Positions 6,971-13,636 of a DNA stretch of 17,652 nucleotides are shown one piece after another (positions within the stretch are counted from its first letter, which is position 1; each line of letters begins with the position of its first letter). A model generated the notes under the pieces. That model did not search any database and was not told the DNA's origin. It saw only the letters and a program-made list of their open reading frames with translations. This DNA comes from Pseudomonadota bacterium (GTDB lineage Bacteria; Myxococcota_A; Polyangia; Polyangiales; Polyangiaceae), in the NCBI GenBank assembly GCA_023402175.1, contig JAEXCN010000348.1, positions 1 through 17,652 of the forward strand, given 5' to 3'. The translations under genes were made by a program, and so were the position numbers.

Positions 6971-7618
6971 CTACTTGTCCTTGCTGTCCTTCTTCGCGAT
7001 CTTGTCGCGGAGCTTCTGGACGAAGTACGGGTAACCCTGGCCCGCCGTCGTCAGCATCTTGTGCGACTGATCGTAGTAGTTCTTCGAGAGGATTGAGCCT
7101 TCGGTCACGAGGTCGATCACCTTGTGCGTCGAGCCGCTGCTCTTGATGATGTAGTCGACCTGCACGGCCGGCTCGCGCGGCTTGGCCTTGTTCTTCGCCT
7201 CGGTGCGGACCTTCGAGATGTCCGCGCTCTGCTCCTTCGCGCCACGGTACGAGACGTCGAAGTCACGCGTCTTGTAGGCGTTCTCGCGGTACTTCTTCTC
7301 GACGAGCGCCTTGAAGAGCTCGGTGACCTCTTTCTTCTGCGCGTCGGTCAGCGGATCCCAGTGGTTGGTGCAGTTCGGGATCGTCGCAGGGCAGGGCTTG
7401 CCGAGCGCGCGCTGCGCGATCTCGTTGTAGTCGACCATGCCGTCGATCGCCTTCGTGACCTCGGCCTGAGGGGCGTTCGCCTCGACGAGCCGCTTGATCT
7501 GGCTGTGCTCGCGCTCCACGAACGACTGCGCTCCAGCCACGTCGGCCGATGCGGCAAGCGAGAGGGTGGTGACGCTGAGCCCGAGAAAGACTGCACGTGC
7601 AAAGTGACGGAACCGCAT
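6971..7618 (-). CDS. MlaC/Ttg2D-family periplasmic phospholipid-carrier protein
   Basis: This 215-residue protein begins with a typical signal peptide: RFRH, a hydrophobic core at about residues 8-24, and likely cleavage after AGA near residue 30. The rest matches the MlaC/Ttg2D (tol_Tol_Ttg2) type, with an early DYNEIAQRALG segment, a TDAQKKEVTELFKALVEKKYREN helix pair and a beta-rich half ending in YDQSHKMLTTAGQGYPYFVQKLRDKI. The family moves phospholipids across the periplasm between MlaFEDB in the inner membrane and an outer-membrane partner. The C-terminus is Lys-rich (KKDSKDK). The ribosome site is clear: AGGAG lies 5 bases before the ATG. No mlaE, mlaF or mlaD gene is in the window, so it is an orphan of its transporter here. 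It lies 141 bp downstream of the kinase gene and may have its own promoter. A 7-bp hairpin (7639-7645 with 7659-7665) lies in the leader. Confidence 0.85.
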   Translation of the reverse strand: MRFRHFARAVFLGLSVTTLSLAASADVAGAQSFVEREHSQIKRLVEANAPQAEVTKAIDGMVDYNEIAQRALGKPCPATIPNCTNHWDPLTDAQKKEVTELFKALVEKKYRENAYKTRDFDVSYRGAKEQSADISKVRTEAKNKAKPREPAVQVDYIIKSSGSTHKVIDLVTEGSILSKNYYDQSHKMLTTAGQGYPYFVQKLRDKIAKKDSKDK

Positions 7619-7757
7619 TGGTCTCCTGTTAAGGTCCTCCTCTCATGGCTCATGGCGGTGAGAGGGGAGGTCGAGGGATGCCGGTTGGACGGAACCCTGG
7701 CCAGCGCGATTCATGCCGCGCGAGCATCGGTGAAACAAGTGATATCGTTCAGCTCTC

Positions 7758-7763
7758 TGTCAA
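7758..7763 (-). promoter_or_regulatory. Consensus -35 (TTGACA) for the MlaC-like gene
   Basis: On the minus strand a perfect TTGACA spans 7763-7758 and overlaps the stop codon of the kinase gene (7762-7760). The -10 is unclear: ACTTGT lies at the 17-base spacing and TATCAC is too close. The perfect -35 still suggests that the MlaC-like gene can be transcribed apart from the pilC-kinase unit. Confidence 0.35.
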
Positions 7764-9184
7764 GTCCCCGAGGCCCGTGACCGTGCGTTCGCGCCCGGTG
7801 TGACATCGGGATCCGATGCGAGCTCCGAGCCCGGGGTTGCGGTCCTTCTAGCCGCGGACGGTGCACGCGCAAGCCCCACTTCGAACGTGGCACCGGCAGC
7901 TTCAGGAGCCGGCTCAGAAGCCTCATTTTCCGAGTAGTTACGGACGTCGATCGTCGCGCCGACACGGGCGTGGTCGTCGATGATGCGCCGCACCACCGCC
8001 AGACCTATCCCGGCCCCCTGCGATCGCGTGGTGAAGAACGCGTCGAAGATCTTCTCTTTCGAGCTCGGTGCGATCCCCGGCCCCGCATCGGAGACGGCCA
8101 TGAGGACGCGGGCTTTCGGGCCCGTGCCCTGCTCGCGCACACTGACCCGGACCGTCGAGCCTGCGCCGCTTGCCTGCACGGCGTTGCGGACGAGGTTCCA
8201 GAGGACCTGCTTCATCTGCGCGCCGTCGCAGATCGCCCAGACGGATTCGGACGGGCCTTCGTACCGGACCTCGACGTCACCGGACCCGCTCCGCTCCGAG
8301 CGCGACGCGAGCGCGACGACGTCCCGCGCGAGCCCGGCCACGTCGACGGCCTCCGGCTCGGGCTGTCGCGGGCGGGCGAGGTCCATCATGTCGGAGACGA
8401 GATGGTTCAGGCGTCCGGCCTCGCGCTGGATGATGTCGCAGAGCCGGCGATCTTCTTCGGTGAGCCCAGGCGCTTCCCGCAGCAGCTCGATCGAGCCGCG
8501 GATCGAGCCGAGCGGGTTGCGGATCTCGTGCGCGAGCCCTGCAGCGATCCGGCCGAGCACGGCGAGCCGCTCCGCGGATGCCGCTCGCTCGTTCGCTTCC
8601 TGGAGCGCGCCGCCGGTCCGGCGGAGGCGCTCGGCGAGGTAGCCCGCGAGCAGCGCGACGATGACGATGCCGAGCGCATTGACGCCGAGCGGGTAGACGA
8701 TCGCCTCCCACTCGACGAGGTAGTTGCCGCCGCGCTGGTCCGCCGGCGGCGCGATGACGTCGTACCCGAAAGCGAAGCAAAGCGCGGCGAAGGCGCCGAC
8801 CCCGACGAACGCCGCGATCGTCGCGCCGCGGAGGCCGATGAGGACCGCGCCGACGAGGCACGTCAGCCCGTAGAACGACGTCGCGCCGCTCGTCGCGCCG
8901 CCCGTGACGTAGACGATCGCCGTCCACGTGATCTGGTCGAGGACGAGCTGGGCCTCGGCGAGGCGCTGCAGATGACGCCCGTGCCGGAGCAGCGCCGCGT
9001 AGATCGCCGCGAGCGCGAACGCCGCGCCGATCGTCTCGAGGATGAACGTCTGACTCTGCGGATATCGGCTCAGCGCCCCGCGCAGATAGAAGAACGCCGT
9101 CGAGCCGAGCAGCAGCGAGAGGAAGCCGAGACGGAGCCCGGTGACCCACGCAAGTCGGTTCGAGAGGCGATCGTCGTTCTCCAT
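7760..9184 (-). CDS. PilS-like membrane sensor histidine kinase
   Basis: This is a 474-residue protein. Residues about 10-190 hold roughly six membrane helices, the layout of PilS, with no PAS domain before the catalytic core. The HisKA box is GLAHEIRNPLGSIRG with phospho-acceptor H219. The ATPase part shows the N box NLVRNAVQAS, G1 DAGPGIAP, F box IFDAFFTTR and G2 GAGIGLAVVRRII. The kinase should autophosphorylate and pass phosphate to an NtrC-type regulator; in type IV pilus systems this is PilR, which controls pilin genes. The order pilC-pilS is the one known from myxobacteria, but no pilR follows; the next gene is MlaC-like. The last 45 or so residues are Ser/Ala/Pro-rich and disordered. 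There is no Shine-Dalgarno sequence: a 9-bp hairpin ends one base before the ATG. The kinase call is firm; the name PilS rests on topology and on the pilC neighbour. Confidence 0.88.
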   Translation of the reverse strand: MENDDRLSNRLAWVTGLRLGFLSLLLGSTAFFYLRGALSRYPQSQTFILETIGAAFALAAIYAALLRHGRHLQRLAEAQLVLDQITWTAIVYVTGGATSGATSFYGLTCLVGAVLIGLRGATIAAFVGVGAFAALCFAFGYDVIAPPADQRGGNYLVEWEAIVYPLGVNALGIVIVALLAGYLAERLRRTGGALQEANERAASAERLAVLGRIAAGLAHEIRNPLGSIRGSIELLREAPGLTEEDRRLCDIIQREAGRLNHLVSDMMDLARPRQPEPEAVDVAGLARDVVALASRSERSGSGDVEVRYEGPSESVWAICDGAQMKQVLWNLVRNAVQASGAGSTVRVSVREQGTGPKARVLMAVSDAGPGIAPSSKEKIFDAFFTTRSQGAGIGLAVVRRIIDDHARVGATIDVRNYSENEASEPAPEAAGATFEVGLARAPSAARRTATPGSELASDPDVTPGANARSRASGT

Positions 9185-9185
9185 C

Positions 9186-9219
9186 GGGCTTCAGGCTTCG
9201 GGCCTGCGGTCTGAAGCCC
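9186..9219 (-). promoter_or_regulatory. Hairpin between pilC and the PilS-like gene, abutting the kinase start codon
   Basis: GGGCTTCAG (9186-9194) and CTGAAGCCC (9211-9219) form a perfect 9-bp stem with a 16-base loop. On the minus-strand mRNA it lies in the 46-base spacer after the pilC stop and ends just before the ATG at 9184. No Shine-Dalgarno sequence is visible. The sequence is made of variants of a GGCTTCGGGC motif, so it could be a copy of a dispersed extragenic repeat, an attenuator, or a control on kinase translation. Confidence 0.5.
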
Positions 9220-9230
9220 GAGGCCAGTCC

Positions 9231-10442
9231 TCAATTCGCCTTGATTTTGCCGGCGATGCTGAAGATCGGCAGGTACATCGCAAGGAGCACGACACCGACG
9301 GTGCTGCCGATGCCGACCATCATCACCGGCTCGATGAGGCTCGTCATTGCCGCGACGGCGACGTCGACCTCTTCTTCGTAGAAGTCGGCGATCTTGCCGA
9401 GCATCGCATCGAGCGCACCGGTCTGCTCGCCGACGCCGACCATCTGCACGACCATCGGCGGGAAGACGTTCGTCTCCATGAGCGGAGCCGCCATGTTCTT
9501 GCCTTCGGCGATCTTCGCGCGCGAGTAGAGGATGGCTTCCTCGACGACGACGTTGCCGGCCGTCTTCGCCACGATCTCCATCGCGTCGAGGATCGGAACG
9601 CCCGACGAGAGGAGCGTCCCGAGCGTCCGGGTGAAGCGCGCGACCGCGATCTTCCGCAGGACGGGGCCCATGATGGGCGTCTTCAGCATCACCGTGTGGA
9701 AGAACTTCTTCCCGCGTGGCGTCCTGTACAGATACGAGATGCCGATCACCGCGCCGATGAGCAGGACGATGAGGAGCGGCAGATACGTGATGAAGGTCTC
9801 GGAGGCGGCGATGACGATCTGCGTCAGCCACGGCAGCGCGTCGTCGGAGCCGAGGTCCTTGAAGATGGTCTTGAACGACGGGATGACCCAGCCGAGCAAG
9901 ATGCCGAGGACGGCGGTGAAGATGACGAGGACGGCGCTCGGATAGACCATCGCGCCGCGGAGCTGACGGCGGAGCTTGATGGCCTTCTCGTTGTAGACGG
10001 CGAGACGCGAGAGGATCGTGTCGAGGATGCCGCCGACCTCGCCGGCCTGGACGAGGTTGACGTAGAGCGCGTCGAAGACCTTCGGGTGCCTCCTCAGCGA
10101 GTCGCTGAAGGTCGCGCCCTGCTCGACGTTCGCCTTCACGTCACGGAGAATGACGGAGAAGTTCTTGTTGTCGGTCTGGTTGCAGAGGATGTCGAGGCAC
10201 TGGACGATCGGCAGACCGGCATCGATCATCGTCGCGAAGAGGCGCGTGAACGTCACGACGTCGCGGAGGTCGACGCCGGTGCCGATCTTGAAGTTCAACG
10301 CGGCGGACTTCTTCTTGATCTTGGTCGGCATGAGCTGCTGACCACGAAGGCGCGCTTGAACCGCCGGCTCGTCGTCGGCCTCCATGACGCCCTTCCGCAA
10401 CTCTCCCGTGCGTGCGCGCGCCTCCCAGACGAATTCCGCCAT
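9231..10442 (-). CDS. pilC: Type IV pilus inner-membrane platform protein PilC
   Basis: This 403-residue protein is full length for PilC/GspF. It has two repeated T2SF domains, about residues 68-191 (DVVTFTRLFATMIDAGLPIVQ) and 270-393 (RFTRTLGTLLSSGVPILDAM). Three long hydrophobic helices lie near residues 165-190, 215-240 and 370-395. Each domain carries the family's GE-containing turn, VQAGEVGGILDTIL in the first and VGVGEQTGALDAML in the second. PilC sits in the inner membrane, couples the PilB and PilT ATPases to pilin assembly and removal, and is needed for twitching or S-type motility. In myxobacteria pilB and pilT normally precede it; here the upstream neighbour is a divergent serine hydrolase gene 48 bp away. 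The ATG at 10442 has no Shine-Dalgarno sequence, but TAACCT ends 9 bases upstream, consistent with a leaderless transcript. Confidence 0.96.
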   Translation of the reverse strand: MAEFVWEARARTGELRKGVMEADDEPAVQARLRGQQLMPTKIKKKSAALNFKIGTGVDLRDVVTFTRLFATMIDAGLPIVQCLDILCNQTDNKNFSVILRDVKANVEQGATFSDSLRRHPKVFDALYVNLVQAGEVGGILDTILSRLAVYNEKAIKLRRQLRGAMVYPSAVLVIFTAVLGILLGWVIPSFKTIFKDLGSDDALPWLTQIVIAASETFITYLPLLIVLLIGAVIGISYLYRTPRGKKFFHTVMLKTPIMGPVLRKIAVARFTRTLGTLLSSGVPILDAMEIVAKTAGNVVVEEAILYSRAKIAEGKNMAAPLMETNVFPPMVVQMVGVGEQTGALDAMLGKIADFYEEEVDVAVAAMTSLIEPVMMVGIGSTVGVVLLAMYLPIFSIAGKIKAN

Positions 10443-10451
10443 GCCACGGAA

Positions 10452-10480
10452 AGGTTACCGGCGGAAAAGCCGGTCGGTAA
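10452..10480 (-). promoter_or_regulatory. Candidate pilC promoter, interlocked with the divergent promoter
   Basis: On the minus strand TTACCG (10480-10475), 17 bases, then TAACCT (10457-10452), then 9 bases to the pilC ATG. The spacing is ideal for a sigma70-type promoter. Its -10 overlaps the -35 of the plus-strand promoter by three bases, and its -35 overlaps the plus-strand -10 by three bases. Confidence 0.5.
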
Positions 10481-10483
10481 AGT
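10455..10483 (+). promoter_or_regulatory. Candidate serine hydrolase promoter, interlocked with the pilC promoter
   Basis: TTACCG (10455-10460), 17 bases, TAAAGT (10478-10483), then 7 bases to the GTG start. The 17-base spacer contains a dyad, ACCGGC (10457-10462) and GCCGGT (10469-10474) with a GGAAAA centre, shared with the opposing promoter and possibly an operator. Confidence 0.5.
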
Positions 10484-10490
10484 ATCCGCC

Positions 10491-11636
10491 GTGCAAGAGA
10501 CCCCAGTCTTCACCGCGGCTGAGATCAATGGTCCTCGTGGCGCCGCCGATCCGGAGGCGATCGCGAGGGCCCTCGTCGCGCGCGGCGTCGCGCGCGATGC
10601 CGCCGTCGGGTGGGCCGTGCGCACCGGGAGCGGGTGGGAGCTTGGAGCAGGTCGGGCGAGCGCCGACGGGAAGCTCGAGCTCGACCCGATCTTCGATCTC
10701 GCGAGCCTGACGAAGCCGATGACGGCGTTCGCCCTCGCCCGGAGCACGCGGCTCGCCCGGACCGACCGCCTCGGCGCCGTGCTCGAGGAGGGTCGAGGGA
10801 CCGCGAGCGAAGACTGCCCACTCGAGCTCCTCCTCGCGCATCGCGCCGGGCTCGAGGCGCACCTTCCGCTCTACGAGCCTCTGGTCAGCGGCGGCGAGGT
10901 CGATCCGTCGTCCGCGCTCCAAAGGGTCGCCGATGGCCGCCGCGCCGACGCGATCGGGCCGGTCCCGCCCGAAGGCTTTCCGCCGCTCTACAGCGATCTC
11001 GGCTTCGCTCTCGTCGGCGAGGCGCTCGCTCGCGCCGAAGGGGGCCGTGATGCCGGCGAGGCGATCGAACGGCTCGTCGTCGATGCGCTCGGGGCGTTCG
11101 ATCTCGGGACGGCGCGGTCGCTCGGCGCTCGGCCCACCCTCGATTTCGTCCGGCGTGCTCGACCAACGGAGGTCGTGCCGTGGCGAGGCGGCGAGGTCCG
11201 AGGCGTCGTTCATGACGAGAACGCGTGGGCGCTCACCGGCACGGGAGGCTCAGGCCACGCCGGGATGTTCGGAACGGTGCAGGCCGTGCTCGCGTTCGGC
11301 TGTGCCGCGCTCGACGCGATCGAGCGGCGCGATGGACCGCTCGCAGCGGGCGATCTTTCATGGCTCGTTCGTCCGCGACCGGGCGGGACGTTACGCGCCG
11401 GCTTCGACGGCAAGAGCGCGACGGGCTCGAGCGCCGGCGACCGTGCCGGGCCGCGCACGTTCGGCCATCTCGGCTTCACCGGGACCAGCATGTGGATCGA
11501 TCCCGATGCGGAGGCCGTGGTCGTCGTGCTCACGAATCGCGTGCATCCTACAAGGAACAACGTCGCCATCCGTGCCGCGCGTCCGATCGTCCACGATGCC
11601 CTCTTCGCGATCGCGAGCGCGCGACGCCGTGGTTGA
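10491..11636 (+). CDS. Class C beta-lactamase-fold serine hydrolase
   Basis: This is a 381-residue protein of the beta-lactamase/transpeptidase-like (PF00144-type) superfamily. The three active-site motifs are visible: S72-L-T-K75 (SxxK), Y167-S-D169 (YxN/D) and H326-L-G-F-T-G (the KTG equivalent, typical of esterase and peptidase members rather than true AmpC). There is no signal peptide, so the protein is predicted cytoplasmic, unlike most beta-lactamases and penicillin-binding proteins. Substrate unknown; an esterase, amidase or D-aminopeptidase activity is plausible, and antibiotic resistance should not be inferred. The frame is open far upstream, through the antisense of pilC, so the start must be chosen. 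The GTG at 10491 lies after the pilC start, just before the domain begins, with TAAAGT 7 bases upstream. The gene diverges from pilC. Confidence 0.85.
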   Translation: MQETPVFTAAEINGPRGAADPEAIARALVARGVARDAAVGWAVRTGSGWELGAGRASADGKLELDPIFDLASLTKPMTAFALARSTRLARTDRLGAVLEEGRGTASEDCPLELLLAHRAGLEAHLPLYEPLVSGGEVDPSSALQRVADGRRADAIGPVPPEGFPPLYSDLGFALVGEALARAEGGRDAGEAIERLVVDALGAFDLGTARSLGARPTLDFVRRARPTEVVPWRGGEVRGVVHDENAWALTGTGGSGHAGMFGTVQAVLAFGCAALDAIERRDGPLAAGDLSWLVRPRPGGTLRAGFDGKSATGSSAGDRAGPRTFGHLGFTGTSMWIDPDAEAVVVVLTNRVHPTRNNVAIRAARPIVHDALFAIASARRRG

Positions 11637-11641
11637 GCGCA

Positions 11642-11653
11642 CCGTCCGGACGG
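11642..11653. repeat. 12-bp perfect palindrome
   Basis: CCGTCCGGACGG reads the same on both strands. It lies just after the serine hydrolase stop and before the UbiB-like promoter. It has no loop, so it is more like a binding site than a terminator; chance is also possible in GC-rich DNA. Confidence 0.25.
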
Positions 11654-11674
11654 GATCGAGAGACGAGCCCATGT

Positions 11675-11703
11675 TTGTGGTCTCGCGGCCGGCAGCATAG
11701 GCT
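11675..11703 (+). promoter_or_regulatory. Candidate promoter of the ABC1/UbiB-like gene
   Basis: TTGTGG (11675-11680), exactly 17 bases, TAGGCT (11698-11703), then 9 bases to the ATG at 11713. The -35 keeps the TTG core and the -10 keeps T-A-x-x-x-T. The mRNA would have almost no leader, which fits the absence of a Shine-Dalgarno sequence. Confidence 0.5.
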
Positions 11704-11712
11704 TCCCCCTCG

Positions 11713-13578
11713 ATGACCGAGCCGCACGTCGAGCCCCTGCCGGCAGACGCGGATGAGCCCAGCGATGGGACGCCCGTGAAGGCTTCGGCGCGTGTCGAGA
11801 CGAAGGCGGTGGAGTCCCCGGACGAGAGCGGCCCGATCGAGAAACCGCGCCCGACGAAGCCGCCGTCACGCGCGCTCGCGACGAGGAGCCGCGAGAGGCG
11901 CGTCCTTCGCTATCGCGGCCGGAGTGAGAACCAGTGGCGCTTCGTCCGGGCGTACACGACGACGTTCCAGGTCATCTTCAGCTACCTCTGGCTCTTCTGG
12001 AAGGCGAAGATCCTCGGCCGCGCGTACCGCGATCACAACCTGCCGCTCGTCCATCGCACGAACGCGAAGCGCGTCTACGAGACGATCCTCAAGCTGCAGG
12101 GGCTCTTCATCAAGGTCGGGCAGGCGTTGTCGATCATGGCGAACTTCCTGCCGGAGGCTTTCCGCGCCGAGCTGGAAGGCTTGCAGGACCAGGTCCCGCC
12201 GCGGCCCTTCGAGGAGATCGCCTCGCGCATCGAAGAGGAGCTGGGCGGCTCCACGACGGAGCTGTTCAAGCGTTTCAACCGCGTGCCGATCGCGAGCGCG
12301 TCGCTCGGTCAGGTCCACGAAGCCGAAACGCGCGACGGCCGGCGTGTCGCGGTGAAGGTCCAGCACCTCGACATCGACCAGATCGTCCGCCTCGATCTCA
12401 AGACGATCCGCCGCATCATGGCGATCGTGCAGTGGTTCGTGCCCGTCCAGGGGCTCGACGCGTATTACCACCAGATCAAGGAGATGCTCGGGCGCGAGCT
12501 CGACTTCACGCTCGAGGCCGACAACATCGAGCGCATCTCGAAGCACTTCGAGAAGGACCCGCGCGTCGTCTTCCCGACGCCGCTCCGCGAGTACTCGACC
12601 AGCCGCGTGATCACGACGACGTTCGTCGAAGGACGAAAGCTCTCGGACCTCGCCGGTCTCGACGCGATGGGCATCGACAAGAAGGAGCTGGCGAGCCGCC
12701 TCGTGCGCGTCTACTGCCAGATGATCTTCGTCGACGGCGTGTACCACGCCGATCCGCACCCCGGGAACATCCTCGTCGACAAGCACGGCAACCTCGTGCT
12801 GCTCGACTTCGGCGCCGTCGCCGAGCTGTCGCCGCAGATGCGCGAGGGCATCCCCGAGTTCCTCGAAGGCGTCCTCCGTCGCGACACCGAGCGGCTGATC
12901 CGCGCGCTCCGCAAGATGGGATTTCTCTCGCGCACGAGCGACGAGGTCGTGAGCGAGAAGATCATCGAGTACTTCCACCGCCGCTTCCAGGAAGAGGTGA
13001 AGCTCGAGAGCTTCAACCTGAAGGACATCAAGATCGATCCGCAGCGAGGATTCGAGAACCTGCTCGATCTGCGGAAGATGAACGTCGGCCTCAAGGAGCT
13101 TTCGGGCGCGTTCCACGTTCCGCGCGACTGGGTCCTGCTCGAGCGCACGATCCTCCTCGTCTACGGCTCGTGCGCGCTGCTCGATCCCGAGCTCAATCCG
13201 ATGGCGATCATCCAGCCGTACTTGCAGGACTTCGTCCTCGGCAATCGCGACTGGCAGAAGGTCGCGATGGACACGGTGCGCGACATGGCGCTCGGCGCGG
13301 TCACGCTGCCGGACGATCTCCGCAAGTACCTCGTGCGCGCGACCCGCGGTGAGATGGAGGTCCGCGTGCGCGGCGTCCAGGAGGGCGCGCGGACGATCTA
13401 CGCGATCGGCCGGCAGCTGATCTACACGGCCATCGCGCTGTCGACGGGCTTCGCCGCGATGTGGCTCCACTCACGCGGCGAAGACGGAACGCCGCAGCGC
13501 GTGCTCCTCGGGATCGCGGGCTTCTGCGCGTTCATGTTGATCCTCTCGTCGATCTTTTCGCGCCCGCGCAGTCGCTGA
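11713..13578 (+). CDS. ABC1/AarF/UbiB-family atypical kinase-like membrane protein
   Basis: This is a 621-residue protein. Residues 1-60 are a charged, probably disordered leader (Glu/Pro then Arg-rich). The ABC1 hallmarks follow: the KxGQ motif K134-V-G-Q137, the Ala-rich loop SASLGQVHEA in place of a kinase P-loop, K215 in VAVKVQ, D347 in HADPHPGNILVD, and D365 of DFG. Two hydrophobic helices near residues 560-580 and 590-612 close the protein, as in UbiB membrane anchors. Family members are ATPases or kinase-like proteins that support quinone (coenzyme Q) biosynthesis or lipid extraction at membranes. Many myxobacteria use menaquinone, so a strict ubiquinone role is uncertain, and the symbol ubiB is withheld. 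It lies 76 bp after the serine hydrolase gene, with its own candidate promoter. The ATG at 11713 has no Shine-Dalgarno sequence. Confidence 0.92.
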   Translation: MTEPHVEPLPADADEPSDGTPVKASARVETKAVESPDESGPIEKPRPTKPPSRALATRSRERRVLRYRGRSENQWRFVRAYTTTFQVIFSYLWLFWKAKILGRAYRDHNLPLVHRTNAKRVYETILKLQGLFIKVGQALSIMANFLPEAFRAELEGLQDQVPPRPFEEIASRIEEELGGSTTELFKRFNRVPIASASLGQVHEAETRDGRRVAVKVQHLDIDQIVRLDLKTIRRIMAIVQWFVPVQGLDAYYHQIKEMLGRELDFTLEADNIERISKHFEKDPRVVFPTPLREYSTSRVITTTFVEGRKLSDLAGLDAMGIDKKELASRLVRVYCQMIFVDGVYHADPHPGNILVDKHGNLVLLDFGAVAELSPQMREGIPEFLEGVLRRDTERLIRALRKMGFLSRTSDEVVSEKIIEYFHRRFQEEVKLESFNLKDIKIDPQRGFENLLDLRKMNVGLKELSGAFHVPRDWVLLERTILLVYGSCALLDPELNPMAIIQPYLQDFVLGNRDWQKVAMDTVRDMALGAVTLPDDLRKYLVRATRGEMEVRVRGVQEGARTIYAIGRQLIYTAIALSTGFAAMWLHSRGEDGTPQRVLLGIAGFCAFMLILSSIFSRPRSR

Positions 13579-13592
13579 CGGCCGAACAAGGT

Positions 13593-13622
13593 CGCGAGCG
13601 CGAGGACCGTCCTACGCTCGCG
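13593..13622. terminator. Hairpin between convergent UbiB-like and DUF1444 genes
   Basis: CGCGAGCG (13593-13600) and CGCTCGCG (13615-13622) pair perfectly over 8 bp with a 14-base loop, in the 58-bp gap between two convergent genes. There is no T-run on either side, so it is a possible bidirectional terminator only by position and structure. A second short palindrome, CCCGCGCGGG, follows at 13623-13632. Confidence 0.4.
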
Positions 13623-13636
13623 CCCGCGCGGGTCGT

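Noticed and set aside
9141..10490. Very long open frame on the plus strand leading into the serine hydrolase
   Set aside because: It is antisense to pilC and translates to Asp/Arg/Glu-rich low complexity, typical of the shadow frame of a GC-rich gene. Only the part from 10491 is coding.
10491..11636. Antibiotic-resistance beta-lactamase
   Set aside because: The HxGxTG motif and the lack of a signal peptide fit an esterase or peptidase-like member of the superfamily better than AmpC.
11866..13470. 534-codon minus-strand frame opposite the UbiB-like gene
   Set aside because: Antisense shadow; the plus strand carries all ABC1 motifs.
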